In this document: positions 17,588 to 25,892 of the stretch, one piece after another
Layout: the number at the start of each line of letters is the position of its first letter
Position numbering within the stretch: the first letter of the stretch is position 1
Assembly (NCBI GenBank): GCA_036226585.1
Contig: CP108997.1
Location: forward strand, 1,612,001-1,676,000
Origin: Streptomyces sp. NBC_00708
GTDB lineage: Bacteria > Actinomycetota > Actinomycetes > Streptomycetales > Streptomycetaceae
DNA: 64,000 nt
Reading direction: 5' to 3'
Translations under genes and position numbers: made by a program
Notes under the pieces: generated by a model
What the model was told of the DNA's origin: nothing
The model's input: the letters and a program-made list of their open reading frames with translations, nothing else
Database searches by the model: none

Positions 17588-20089
17588 TCAGTTGGCGTCG
17601 CGTACGTTCAGGGCGCGGCGCAGGTCGTCGATCTGGTCGATGAGCTTGCGGCGGAGGGCCGGGATGAGGGCCGGGTCGTTCAGGGCTTCTTCTCCGGTGC
17701 GGAGGCTTTCGGCGTCGATGGCGTGGACGGGGAAGGCGTTGCGTCCGGCGGCTTCGGCGATGGCGGGGCCGCGGCGGACGGCGAGCTGGGCGGCCTCGGG
17801 GTAGAAGCGGGGCACGTATGCGCGTACGAGGTCGGTCTGTTCGGGCTGCCAGAAGCCCTGCGCGGTGGCGGTGAAGAGGTAGTTGGAGAGGCTGTCGTCG
17901 TGGAACATCGCGTCCCAGGCGGCGGCCTTGGCCTCGGCGGTGGGCAGGGCGGCGCGGCAGCGGGCGGCGCCTTCCTGGCCGGTGGCGCTGGGGTCGTCCG
18001 CCAGGGCGGCGGCGATGGCCTCCTCGTCGGTGGCGCCGAGGACGGCGAGGCGGGTGAGGATGCGCCAGCGCAGTTCGGGGTCGAGTTCGGGGCCGCCGGG
18101 GACGGTGTCGTCGGCGAGCCAGCCCTGGATGGTGTCGGGCTGGGTGGCGGCGTCGATGAGGTGACGTACGGCGGTGAGGCGCAGGCCGGGGTGGGTGCCG
18201 TCCTCGGTGCGGCGGATGAGGTCGCGGCACAGGGCGGTGAGGACGGTGAGGGCGGCGGGCCGGTCCTCGGGGGCGGTGTAGCGGCCGGCGACCTGGGTGT
18301 CCGCGAAGGCCAGGACGCCCTGGAGGAGGGCGAGGTCGGTCTCGTAGGGGAGGTGGTCGCGGGCGGCTTCGAGGTAGGTGCTGGGGGCGAGTTCGCCGTC
18401 GCGGACCATGTCGCGGGCGGCGTTCCAGACGACGGCGCGGGTGAGGGCGTCGGGGATGCCGGAGAGGCTGTCGAGGACGGTGTTCCAGGAGTGGGGGTCG
18501 AGGCGGATCTTGGCGTAGGTGAGGTCTTCGTCGTTGAGGACGACGAGGGCGGGGCGGCGGCCGGGGCGGGTGACGGGGGCTTCTTCGGGGATGCCGGCGT
18601 CGAAGCGTTCGCGCAGGACGAGGGGGGTGGGCCCGTGCTGGGTGTCGAGGCTGTGGTCGTACACCCCGACGCCGATGCGGTGGGGGCGGGTGCCCCGGTG
18701 GTCGATGTGGAGCGACCAGGTGGTGTCGGACTCGGTGGTGTGCGCGGTGAGGGTGTCGGCGCCGGTGGTGCGGAGCCACTGGTCGGCCCAGGCGTGGACG
18801 TCGCGGTCGGTGGCGGAGGCGAGGTTGTCGATGAAGTCGGCGAGGGTGGCGTTGGCGAACTTGTGGCGGGCGAAGTGGGTGTTGATGCCCGCGAGGAAGT
18901 CCTTCTCGCCGAGCCAGGCGACGAGCTGGCGCAGGGCGGAGGCGCCCTTGGCGTAGGAGATGCCGTCGAAGTTGAGGAGGGCGGAGGCGGTGTCGGGGAC
19001 GTCGGCCGGGTCGGGGGCGACGGGGTGGGTGGAGGGGCGCTGGTCGGCGTCGTATCCCCAGCCCTTGCGGGCGACGCCGAAGTCGACCCAGGTGTCCGTG
19101 AACCGCGTGGCTTCGGCGAGGGTCTGGTAGCCCATGTACTCGGCGAAGGACTCGTTGAGCCAGATGTCGTCCCACCAGGCGAGGGTGACGAGGTCGCCGA
19201 ACCACATGTGGGCCATCTCGTGGGCGATGACCATGCCGCGGGTCTGGCGTTCGGTGTCGGTGACGGCGGAGCGGTAGATGAATTCGTCGCGGAAGGTGAC
19301 GAGGCCGGGGTTCTCCATGGCGCCGGCGTTGAACTCGGGGACGAACGCCTGGTCGTAGGAGTCGAAGGGGTACGGCTCGGTGAACTTCTCCTGGAACCGG
19401 TCGAAGCAGGCCCGGGTGATGTCGAGGATCTCGTCGGCGTCGGCGTCGAGGTGGGGGGCGAGGGAGCGGCGGCAGTGGATGCCGAAGGGCAGTCCGGCGT
19501 GCTCGGTGGTCACGGAGTGCCAGGGGCCGGCGGCGACGGCGACGAGGTAGGTGGAGAGCGGCGGGGTGGGGGCGATGGTCCAGCGGCCGTCGCCGGTGTG
19601 CTCGGCGATGCCGTTGCCGAGGACGGTCCAGCCTTCGGGGGCGGTGACGGTGAGGGCGAAGACGGACTTGAGGTCGGGCTGGTCGAACGCGGCGAAGACG
19701 CGCTGGACGTCTTCCATGAAGAGCTGGGTGTAGACGTAGGTCTCGTTGTCGCTGGGGTCCGTGAAGCGGTGCATGCCTTCGCCGGTGCGGGAGTAGCGCA
19801 TGGCGGCGTCGACGCGCAGTTCGTGCGGGCCGGGGGTGAGGCCGGTGAGCGCGTACCGGTTCTCGGTGAGGTTTGCGGGGTCCAGCGGCTGCCCGTCCAG
19901 GCTGATCGAGCGCAGGGTGGCCGGCTTGAGCTCGAGGAAGGTGTCACCGGCCGTGCGGGCGGTGAACTCGATGACGGTCCGGGATTCGAAGGTCTCCTCC
20001 CCCGCGGTGAGATCGAGTTCGACCGTGTAGCGGTGTACGTCGAGGATCTGGGCTCGGGCCTGCGCTTCATCGCGCGTCAGTACGGACAT
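17588..20089 (-). CDS. pepN: aminopeptidase N (M1 family)
   Basis: 833 residues. The exopeptidase motif is GAMEN (256-260). The zinc site is HEMAH (His290, Glu291, His294) with Glu313 in LNESFAEY as third ligand. It begins MSVLTRDEAQARAQILDVHRY, typical of actinobacterial PepN, and has no signal peptide, so it is cytosolic. It removes N-terminal residues from peptides. The C-terminal helical ERAP-like domain is present and the length is normal. Divergent from marR, with about 100 bases between. Confidence 0.96.
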   Translation of the reverse strand: MSVLTRDEAQARAQILDVHRYTVELDLTAGEETFESRTVIEFTARTAGDTFLELKPATLRSISLDGQPLDPANLTENRYALTGLTPGPHELRVDAAMRYSRTGEGMHRFTDPSDNETYVYTQLFMEDVQRVFAAFDQPDLKSVFALTVTAPEGWTVLGNGIAEHTGDGRWTIAPTPPLSTYLVAVAAGPWHSVTTEHAGLPFGIHCRRSLAPHLDADADEILDITRACFDRFQEKFTEPYPFDSYDQAFVPEFNAGAMENPGLVTFRDEFIYRSAVTDTERQTRGMVIAHEMAHMWFGDLVTLAWWDDIWLNESFAEYMGYQTLAEATRFTDTWVDFGVARKGWGYDADQRPSTHPVAPDPADVPDTASALLNFDGISYAKGASALRQLVAWLGEKDFLAGINTHFARHKFANATLADFIDNLASATDRDVHAWADQWLRTTGADTLTAHTTESDTTWSLHIDHRGTRPHRIGVGVYDHSLDTQHGPTPLVLRERFDAGIPEEAPVTRPGRRPALVVLNDEDLTYAKIRLDPHSWNTVLDSLSGIPDALTRAVVWNAARDMVRDGELAPSTYLEAARDHLPYETDLALLQGVLAFADTQVAGRYTAPEDRPAALTVLTALCRDLIRRTEDGTHPGLRLTAVRHLIDAATQPDTIQGWLADDTVPGGPELDPELRWRILTRLAVLGATDEEAIAAALADDPSATGQEGAARCRAALPTAEAKAAAWDAMFHDDSLSNYLFTATAQGFWQPEQTDLVRAYVPRFYPEAAQLAVRRGPAIAEAAGRNAFPVHAIDAESLRTGEEALNDPALIPALRRKLIDQIDDLRRALNVRDAN

Positions 20090-20167
20090 GGGGACATGCT
20101 GCCGTATGCGCCGGGCGGCGCGCAGGCGGGTTCCGTTGGGGGCGGGCAGCCGCCCGTGGTCCTTTGA

Positions 20168-20186
20168 GGGCTAAGATTCTTACCCC
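20168..20186. promoter_or_regulatory. probable MarR operator over its own promoter
   Basis: GGGCTAAGATTCTTACCCC is a 9+1+9 dyad with 8 of 9 pairs. It contains TAAGAT (20172-20177), a good -10 hexamer for marR, so a bound dimer would block transcription. A related AGGGCT(T)AA element occurs at the aldehyde dehydrogenase/MFS promoters (31365-31495). Confidence 0.6.
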
Positions 20187-20216
20187 ATGGTGTACCTGCA
20201 CGGAGGTGTGGCCGGG

Positions 20217-20789
20217 ATGGCGAAGAACCGGAATGCGGCGGACGCGGTACCGGCCGGTTCGCCTCCGGCTCCGGGTTCCGGGGAGCGGGCGGACGCGGTG
20301 GCGTCGATCGTGGCGGACTGGCGGCGGGAGCGGCCGGAGCTGGACACGGCCCCGCTGGAGGTGTTCGGACGGCTGCACCGGGCGTTCCTGCGGTACAGCA
20401 CGGCGATCTCGCGGCCCGTGGAGCGCAAGGGTCTTTCGATGGCCGGTTTCGATGTGCTGACGGCGCTGCGACGGGCGGGGGCGCCGTTCCGGCGTACGGC
20501 GGGTGAGCTGGCCGATTCGGGGCTGATCAGTTCGGCGGGTGTGACGCTGCGGATAGACCGGCTGGAGAAGGACGGGCTGATCCGGCGGGAGCGCGATCCG
20601 CAGGACCGGCGGGTGGTGCACTCGCGGCTGACGGGCGAGGGGCTTTCGCTGATCGACGAGCTGTTCTCGGAGCATCTGGAGAACGAGCGGCGGATGCTGG
20701 CGGGGCTGTCGGCGGCGGAGTGCGTGGAGCTTGCGCGGTTGCTGGGGAAGCTGGAGCGGTCGGTGCTGTCCGCGGAGGGCGGGGAGTAG
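20217..20789 (+). CDS. MarR family transcriptional regulator
   Basis: 190 residues from ATG 20217, preceded by GGAGG at 20202-20206. An ATG at 20187 would add ten residues but would be nearly leaderless. Dimerisation helices flank a winged HTH about residues 60-125: SMAGFDVLTALRRAG, then SGLISSAGVTLRIDRLEKDGLIRRERDPQDRR, the classical MarR recognition helix and wing. MarR proteins usually repress catabolic genes and release DNA on binding an aromatic ligand. It faces a catabolic gene block transcribed towards it, and similar operator motifs lie at both ends of that block, so it is the best candidate regulator. Confidence 0.9.
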   Translation: MAKNRNAADAVPAGSPPAPGSGERADAVASIVADWRRERPELDTAPLEVFGRLHRAFLRYSTAISRPVERKGLSMAGFDVLTALRRAGAPFRRTAGELADSGLISSAGVTLRIDRLEKDGLIRRERDPQDRRVVHSRLTGEGLSLIDELFSEHLENERRMLAGLSAAECVELARLLGKLERSVLSAEGGE

Positions 20790-20791
20790 GA

Positions 20792-20852
20792 GCTCCGCGG
20801 GGGCACCGGGATCCCGGTGCGGGGATGTCCTCAATCGCCGGACGGGCTTGAT
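20792..20852. repeat. 61-bp direct repeat, copy A
   Basis: Begins GCTCCGCGGGGGCACCGGGA and ends CGGACGGGCTTGAT. It matches copy B at 25791-25851 with only two differences (T/C and A/G). It contains the palindrome CACCGGGATCCCGGTG. The two copies bracket the Rieske-to-SDR gene block. Confidence 0.85.
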
Positions 20853-20978
20853 TTGGGCGCCGCCACACGGCGCGAAGGCGTCCTCAATCGCCGGACGGGC
20901 TTGATTTGGGCGCCGCCACACGGCGCGAAAGTGTCCTCAATCGCCGGACGGGCTTGTAGTGGCCGGCGATTGAGGACA
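20828..20978. repeat. 53-bp tandem repeat ending in an inverted copy
   Basis: Two nearly identical 53-bp units (20828-20880, 20881-20933) start TCCTCAATCGCCGGACGG. A third partial unit from 20934 meets an inverted half unit, giving a 16-bp perfect stem TGTCCTCAATCGCCGG (20932-20947) with 20963-20978. The hairpin lies just after the Rieske oxygenase stop and could terminate both converging genes. Confidence 0.85.
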
Positions 20979-20982
20979 CGGT

Positions 20983-22050
20983 TCAGGCCGTCGCCGCCTG
21001 GGACTCCGCTTCCGTGCGGTACATGCGGCGGACCCTGACCACGCCCAGGTCGTGCTGGTAGAGGTTTTCCGCCTGGTCGGCGTCGGTGCGCAGGTCCTCC
21101 AGCATGACGCGGTCCTGTTCGAGGACCTCCCAGTGGCGGTCCTCCAGGAGCGTCTTGTACAGGAAGCGCCAGGTGTCGCGCTGCCAGCCGGTGACCTTGC
21201 GGTAGCGCCAGAAGAAGACGGCGCAGCGGTTCTCGTCGATGGGAGTGGCCATGCCGACGATGCCGAAGGGGCCGCCGGGTCCGGCGGTCGGCGGGTAGGG
21301 GATGGTGAGGTCGACCCAGTCGACGCCGGTGCGGCAGAGCTCGACCCAGTCGAAGTTGACGCCGCTCTGGTCGGTCTTCTCGAAGAAGAAGCCGCGTTCG
21401 GTCTCGCGGATGCGGAAGCGGGCGGTGGTCTGGCCCTCGGCCATGCTGTGCGAGTCGCGGTGGAGGAACGAGCCGTGCATGGGGTCGAGCAGGTTCTCGA
21501 CGGCGTAGCGCCAGTTGACGTTCCACTCGGCGTAGCAGAGGAAGGCCGAGGTGCCGGGGTCGGTGAGGGGTTCGGGGAGGGTGAGCGGGACGGGTTCGGC
21601 GTGGGTGTGGTCGCCGAAGTAGGCGAGGATCGCGCCGCCGGTCTCGATGAGGTGGGGGGCGGCGACGAGCTGTTTGCCCTCCAGGTTGCAGCCGGGGAGG
21701 CCGGGGACGGCGGCGACGGTGCCGGTGCCGTCGACCTGGACGCCGTGGTACCAGCAGGCGATGCGGTCGCCGAGGTGTTTGCCGAGGGAGAGGCGGGCGC
21801 CGCGGTGGGGGCAGCGGTCCTCCAGCATGTGGAGGGTGCCGTCGGCGCGGCGGAAGAGGAGCCATTCCTCGCCGAGGAGGGTGAGCCGTTTCATGCCGCC
21901 GGCGGGGACGAAGTCCGAGGGGCAGACGGCGTACCACTGGTTGCGGATGCCGGTGGCGAAGAGGCGGTCGGCGGTGCGTTCGCCGGGGCGGGCGACCTCG
22001 GAGGGGCGGGTCGGGGTGCCGGGCTGTACGGGGGTGGTGGCGGTGGTCAT
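20983..22050 (-). CDS. Rieske non-haem iron oxygenase, catalytic subunit
   Basis: 355 residues. Rieske [2Fe-2S] ligands are Cys80/His82 (CPHRG) and Cys99/His102 (CWYHG). The mononuclear iron site is in ENLLDPMHGSFLH: Asp189, His192 and His197. This architecture (Rieske domain, then helix-grip catalytic domain, with a separate reductase gene) is that of vanillate/phthalate-type oxygenases, which hydroxylate or O-demethylate aromatic rings with O2 and NADH. Last gene of the leftward catabolic operon; its reductase lies two genes upstream. The substrate is unknown. Confidence 0.9.
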   Translation of the reverse strand: MTTATTPVQPGTPTRPSEVARPGERTADRLFATGIRNQWYAVCPSDFVPAGGMKRLTLLGEEWLLFRRADGTLHMLEDRCPHRGARLSLGKHLGDRIACWYHGVQVDGTGTVAAVPGLPGCNLEGKQLVAAPHLIETGGAILAYFGDHTHAEPVPLTLPEPLTDPGTSAFLCYAEWNVNWRYAVENLLDPMHGSFLHRDSHSMAEGQTTARFRIRETERGFFFEKTDQSGVNFDWVELCRTGVDWVDLTIPYPPTAGPGGPFGIVGMATPIDENRCAVFFWRYRKVTGWQRDTWRFLYKTLLEDRHWEVLEQDRVMLEDLRTDADQAENLYQHDLGVVRVRRMYRTEAESQAATA

Positions 22051-22057
22051 GGCTGTC

Positions 22058-22288
22058 TCACGCTCCCAGGCGTCGCATCTCGGTGCGGAAGGTGTCCTCG
22101 GTCCAGGGGCTGCCGTCGGGGGCGGGCAGGTCGCGGGCGTTGAGTCCGGCGACGAGTCCGGGCAGGTCGTGGGCTCCGCCGCCGAAGACCTCCTCGATCA
22201 CGGCGGCGAGCTTCTTCTCGTACGGGGTGGGCTCGGCGGTGCGGGCCTGGTGCGGGTCGAGGTACTGCGGGCTGGTCGGGCCGGTCAT
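22058..22288 (-). CDS. small recombinase-like helix-turn-helix protein of oxygenase clusters
   Basis: 76 residues, ATG at 22288 with AAGGGAG upstream. The sequence has a helical core (YEKKLAAVIEEVFGGGAHDL, then PGLVAGLNARDLPAPDGSPWTEDTFRTEMRRLGA) resembling the HTH of serine recombinases (new variants 'PDGSPWTxxxFxxxLRRLG'), but there is no catalytic domain. Small proteins of this kind are found beside Rieske oxygenases in other actinobacteria and proteobacteria. It sits between reductase and oxygenase genes in the same direction, so an accessory or assembly role is as likely as DNA binding. Confidence 0.7.
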   Translation of the reverse strand: MTGPTSPQYLDPHQARTAEPTPYEKKLAAVIEEVFGGGAHDLPGLVAGLNARDLPAPDGSPWTEDTFRTEMRRLGA

Positions 22289-22308
22289 GTCGGCTCCCTT
22301 CGGGCGGT

Positions 22309-23265
22309 TCAGAGGTCGAGTACGAGGCGGGGGGTGTGGGAGCGGGAGACGCAGAGCATCATCGAGGCACCGGTTTCGCGTTCGCCCTCGCTGAGGAGGA
22401 AGTCGCGGTGGTCGGGGGTGCCTTCGAGGACCTTGGTCTCGCAGGTGCCGCAGATGCCGTCGCGGCAGGAGGAGGCGACGGGGATGCCGGCGTTCTCCAG
22501 GGCGTCGAGCACGGAGGTGTCCGGGGCGACCTCGACGGTGCGGCCGGTGCGGGAGCAGACGATGTCGAAGCCGGTGTCCTCGCCGTCGCGGGGTGCGGCG
22601 GCGGGTGCGGCGAAGCGTTCGGTACGGGCGTCGGGGCAGCGTTCCTCGACGGCGGCGAGGAGGGGTTCGGGGCCGCAGCAGTAGACCTGGGTGCCGGGTT
22701 CGATGCTGCTGAGGAGGGTGTCGAGGTCGGGGTGGCCCTGTTCGTCCTGGGGGATGAACTCGACGCTCCCGCCGGGGAGTTCGGCGAGGGCGGTGAGTTC
22801 GGCGGTGAAGGCCATGGAGGCGCGGGTGCGGCCGCCGTGGACGAGCCGCCAGGGGGTGCGGGTGCGGGTGGCCTCGCGGGCCATGGCCAGGAGGGGGGTG
22901 ATGCCGATGCCGCCGGCGACGAAGAGGTAGCCGGGGGCGTCGGGGTCGAGCGCGAAGTGGTTGCGGGGGCCCTGGACGTGGACGGTGCGGCCGGGGCGCA
23001 GCTCGGTGTGGATGTGGGCGGAGCCGCCGCGGGAGGCGGGTTCGCGCAGGACGCCGATGCGCCAGCGGGTGGTCTCGGCGGGGTCGGAGCACAGCGAGTA
23101 CTGGCGGATGTGGCCGCCGGTGTGGACGTCGATGTGGGCGCCGGGCTGCCAGGCGGGGAGGGGGGTGCCGTCGGGGTGGGTGAGTTCGATGCTCAGGACT
23201 CCGTCGGCCTCCCACGTCATGCGGTGGACGAGCAGGTCGAGCCGGGGCTCCTCGGCGGGTGTCAT
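22309..23265 (-). CDS. oxygenase reductase with FMN, NAD and plant-type [2Fe-2S] domains (PDR/VanB family)
   Basis: 318 residues. The flavin motif is RQYSLCS (54-60), the NAD-binding motif GGIGITPLLAM (118-128), and the C-terminal ferredoxin ligands are Cys267, Cys272, Cys275 and Cys305 (SSCRDGICGTCETKVLEG-type). This is class IA phthalate dioxygenase reductase order. It passes electrons from NADH to the Rieske centre of the oxygenase downstream. Its start overlaps the stop of the ThDP enzyme gene by four bases. Confidence 0.92.
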   Translation of the reverse strand: MTPAEEPRLDLLVHRMTWEADGVLSIELTHPDGTPLPAWQPGAHIDVHTGGHIRQYSLCSDPAETTRWRIGVLREPASRGGSAHIHTELRPGRTVHVQGPRNHFALDPDAPGYLFVAGGIGITPLLAMAREATRTRTPWRLVHGGRTRASMAFTAELTALAELPGGSVEFIPQDEQGHPDLDTLLSSIEPGTQVYCCGPEPLLAAVEERCPDARTERFAAPAAAPRDGEDTGFDIVCSRTGRTVEVAPDTSVLDALENAGIPVASSCRDGICGTCETKVLEGTPDHRDFLLSEGERETGASMMLCVSRSHTPRLVLDL

Positions 23266-24932
23266 GACGGGTTGCCTCCTGCTCGGGGGGTGTCGGTCGC
23301 GGCGGCGGGGAGTTTGACGGGCGGGGTGAAGGGGGTGTTCATGGGGCCGAGTGCGGCGAGGTCGATCTCGACGAGGGTGGGGCCGGGGGTGGTGGTGGCT
23401 TCCTTGATGACGGGTCCGGCGTCGGCCTCGGCGGCGATGCGGGCGTACGGGAGGCCGACGGCGGCGGCGAGCTGCGCGAAGTCGGGGGTGGTGAGGTCGA
23501 CTCCGGAGCGGCGGGGGAAGTGGTTGTCCTGCATGTTGCGCAGGACGCCGTAGCCGCCGTCGTTGAAGACGAGGAGGGTGAGGTCGGGCTTCTCCTGGGC
23601 GAGGGTGAGGAGTTCGCCGAGGTGGACGGCGAGGCCGCCGTCGCCGGCGATGACGACGGTGGGGGTATCGGGGCGGCCGAGTGCGGCGCCGATGCCCATG
23701 GCGAGGCCCTGGCCGATACCGCCGCCGCGCGGGAAGACGTTGGTGGCCGGGTCGGTGATCTCCAGGAGCCGGTTTCCCCAGGTGGAGGAGGGGATGGTGA
23801 CGTCCCGGGCGATGACGGAGCCGGGCGGGCAGGCGTCGCGTATCGCGTCGTTGATCGCGGCCTGCGGGCCGATGGCGTGGCGCTGCGCCGTGCGGGCGGC
23901 GGTGCGGGCTTCGCGTACGCGGCCGGGCCAGCTCGTCTCCGTACTGCCGCTGGTGACGCGGCCCAGGAGGGCGGCGAGTACGGCGGCGGCGTCGCCGGTC
24001 AGGGCAACGGTCGCCGGGTACACGCGGCCGGGGGCGGCGGGGTCCAGGTCGATCTGGATGTGGGTGGCGGGGAGTTCGAGGCCGTAGTCGGCGGTCTCGT
24101 TGGAGCGGAAGTGGGTGCCGATGGTGAGCAGGACGTCGGCCTCGGCGAGCAGGGCGCGGCCGGCGGGGGCGGTGGCGTAGTTGCCGAGGACCCGCGCGTC
24201 CGATTCGGGGACGGCGCCGCGGCCGGAGTTGGAGGTGACGAGCCCGGCGTTCAGGGCGTCGAGGAGTGCGGCGACCTCGGGGCGGGCGCTGTTGGCGCCG
24301 CCGCCGGCCCAGAGGAGGGGGCGGCGGGCGGCGGACAGCAGGGCGGCGGCCTCGTCCAGGAGTGCCGCGTCGGGCAGGGGCGGCGTGGCGGGCGTGGGGA
24401 CGGGGGTGCCGGTGAGCCGTTGGGGGGCGAACTGGAGGTCGATGGGCCACTCGACGCTGACCGGGCCGTGCGGGGCGGTCAGGGCGCGGGCGGCGGCCTC
24501 GCGCAGGACGTCGCCGGCACGGGCGGCGTCGGTGACGGTGACGGCGTGTGCGGAGACCGCGCGGAGCATGCCGAGCTGGTCCTTGGTCTCGTGGATGAAG
24601 CCGCGTCCGGAGCCGAGGTACGCGCTGTCGATCTGTCCGGTGATGTGCAGGACGGGGGTGCCGGAGCTGAGGGACTCGATGAGGGAACCGGCCGCGTTGC
24701 CGGCGCCCGTACCGGTGCTGGTGAGGGCGCAGCCGAGGTTGCCGGTGGCGCGGGCGTAGCCGTCGGCGGCGTTGACGGCGGCGGCTTCGTGGCGGACGGG
24801 GACGAAGCGCAGGTCGCGGTCGACGGCTTCGACGAGCGGCAGGTTGTGCACGCTGACGATGCCGAACACCGTGTCGACGCCCAGTCCTCGTAGCGTCTCG
24901 ACGAGCAGGTCGCCGCCGTTGGGTCGGGTCAT
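23262..24932 (-). CDS. thiamine diphosphate-dependent enzyme (acetolactate synthase / benzoylformate decarboxylase superfamily)
   Basis: 556 residues. The N-terminal Pyr domain has the ThDP-activating Glu49 in VRHEAAAVNAADGYAR. The C-terminal PP domain has the GDG...ND metal site (VVIAGDGGLAVHLGELL, then VFNDGGYG). There is no FAD-specific insertion I can identify. It could decarboxylate a 2-oxo acid or cleave a C-C bond in the catabolic pathway. A housekeeping acetolactate synthase is unlikely given the context and absence of ilvN. AGGAG precedes the ATG at 24932. Confidence 0.87.
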   Translation of the reverse strand: MTRPNGGDLLVETLRGLGVDTVFGIVSVHNLPLVEAVDRDLRFVPVRHEAAAVNAADGYARATGNLGCALTSTGTGAGNAAGSLIESLSSGTPVLHITGQIDSAYLGSGRGFIHETKDQLGMLRAVSAHAVTVTDAARAGDVLREAAARALTAPHGPVSVEWPIDLQFAPQRLTGTPVPTPATPPLPDAALLDEAAALLSAARRPLLWAGGGANSARPEVAALLDALNAGLVTSNSGRGAVPESDARVLGNYATAPAGRALLAEADVLLTIGTHFRSNETADYGLELPATHIQIDLDPAAPGRVYPATVALTGDAAAVLAALLGRVTSGSTETSWPGRVREARTAARTAQRHAIGPQAAINDAIRDACPPGSVIARDVTIPSSTWGNRLLEITDPATNVFPRGGGIGQGLAMGIGAALGRPDTPTVVIAGDGGLAVHLGELLTLAQEKPDLTLLVFNDGGYGVLRNMQDNHFPRRSGVDLTTPDFAQLAAAVGLPYARIAAEADAGPVIKEATTTPGPTLVEIDLAALGPMNTPFTPPVKLPAAATDTPRAGGNPS

Positions 24933-24965
24933 GTCGGGTGCTCCTGGAGGGGGTTGGCGGGTGGG

Positions 24966-25751
24966 TTACGCGACGGCGCGGTTGACGCCGCCGCAGACGT
25001 CGACGGTGGTGCCGGTGATGTAGGACGCCCGGGGTGAGAGGAGGGCGGTGACGGCGTACGCGACTTCGTCGGCGTTGCCGAGGCGGCCGAGGGCGATGCC
25101 GCGGTCGGCGGCCAGTTCCGCCTGCCAGGCGGGGTAGTCCAGCGGGCTGCCGGATGCTGCGTGGCGGCGTTCCCACTGTCCGGTGTCGATGAGGCCGAGG
25201 CAGACGGAGTTGACGCGGATGCCGTCGGGGGCCAGTTCCTTGGACAGCGAGGTGGAGAGGTTGAGGATGCCGGCGCGGGCGGCGCTGGTGGTCATCAGCC
25301 GGGTCTCGGGCTGTTTGGCGAGGACGGCGTTGATGTTGACGACGGAGGCGTTGCCGGAGGCGCGGAGGTGGGGCAGGGCGGCGTTGAGGGGGTTGAGGAC
25401 GCCGAAGAACTTGAGTTCCAGTTCCTCGCGCCAGTCGTCGGCGGTGGTCTCGGCGAAGGGTTTCATCCGGGAGGCGCCGGCGTTGTTGACGAGGCCGTCG
25501 AGGCCGCCGAGGTGGTCGGCGGCGGCGTCGGTGAAGGCGCGTACGGCGGCCTCGTCGGTGACGTCGCAGGGGGCGTGGTAGAGCGTGTCGGGTCCGGCGA
25601 GGCCGTCGAGGGCGGCGGCGAGGGCGTCGGGGCGGCGGCCGCAGGTGGCGACGCGGGCGCCCTCGTCGAGGAGCGCGCGGACCGTGGCGAGGCCGACGCC
25701 GGAGCTGCCGCCGGTGACGAGGATGCGGGTGCCTTTCAGGTGGAGGTCCAT
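24966..25751 (-). CDS. short-chain dehydrogenase/reductase-like protein with atypical active site
   Basis: 261 residues from ATG 25751 (MDLHLKGTRI, AAGGAA upstream). The NAD(P) motif is TGGSSGVG (13-20) and NNAGA follows at 89-93. The canonical Ser...Tyr-x3-Lys is missing: the expected region reads ARLMTTSAARAG-like with Thr155 where Tyr and Arg159 where Lys should be, and Asn/Ala in place of Ser near 141. The C-terminus YITGTTVDVCGGVNRAVA is SDR-like. It may be a non-redox member (isomerase, hydratase) or use another mechanism. Between two catabolic genes, same direction. Confidence 0.85.
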   Translation of the reverse strand: MDLHLKGTRILVTGGSSGVGLATVRALLDEGARVATCGRRPDALAAALDGLAGPDTLYHAPCDVTDEAAVRAFTDAAADHLGGLDGLVNNAGASRMKPFAETTADDWREELELKFFGVLNPLNAALPHLRASGNASVVNINAVLAKQPETRLMTTSAARAGILNLSTSLSKELAPDGIRVNSVCLGLIDTGQWERRHAASGSPLDYPAWQAELAADRGIALGRLGNADEVAYAVTALLSPRASYITGTTVDVCGGVNRAVA

Positions 25752-25790
25752 GGGGTTCCTTGCGGTTGGGGGGCGGCGGGGGTGCGGGGC

Positions 25791-25851
25791 GCTCCGCGGG
25801 GGCACCGGGACCCCGGTGCGGGGGTGTCCTCAATCGCCGGACGGGCTTGAT
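25791..25851. repeat. 61-bp direct repeat, copy B
   Basis: Same orientation as copy A at 20792-20852, with two mismatches. It lies in the 141-base gap between the two SDR genes and is followed by a degenerate short repeat (GGGCTTGATATGCC twice). Confidence 0.85.
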
Positions 25852-25892
25852 ATGCCCCTGCGGGCTTGATATGCCTCTGCGGGCTCGATCGA

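Noticed and set aside
14379..19205. Very long open frame on the minus strand (about 1600 codons) across the decarboxylase and pepN genes
   Set aside because: It is Arg/Pro-rich with no domain and is the shadow of two well-supported genes in another frame. High GC leaves such frames open.
20828..20978. CRISPR array
   Set aside because: Units are contiguous near-identical tandem copies without unique spacers and no cas genes are present.
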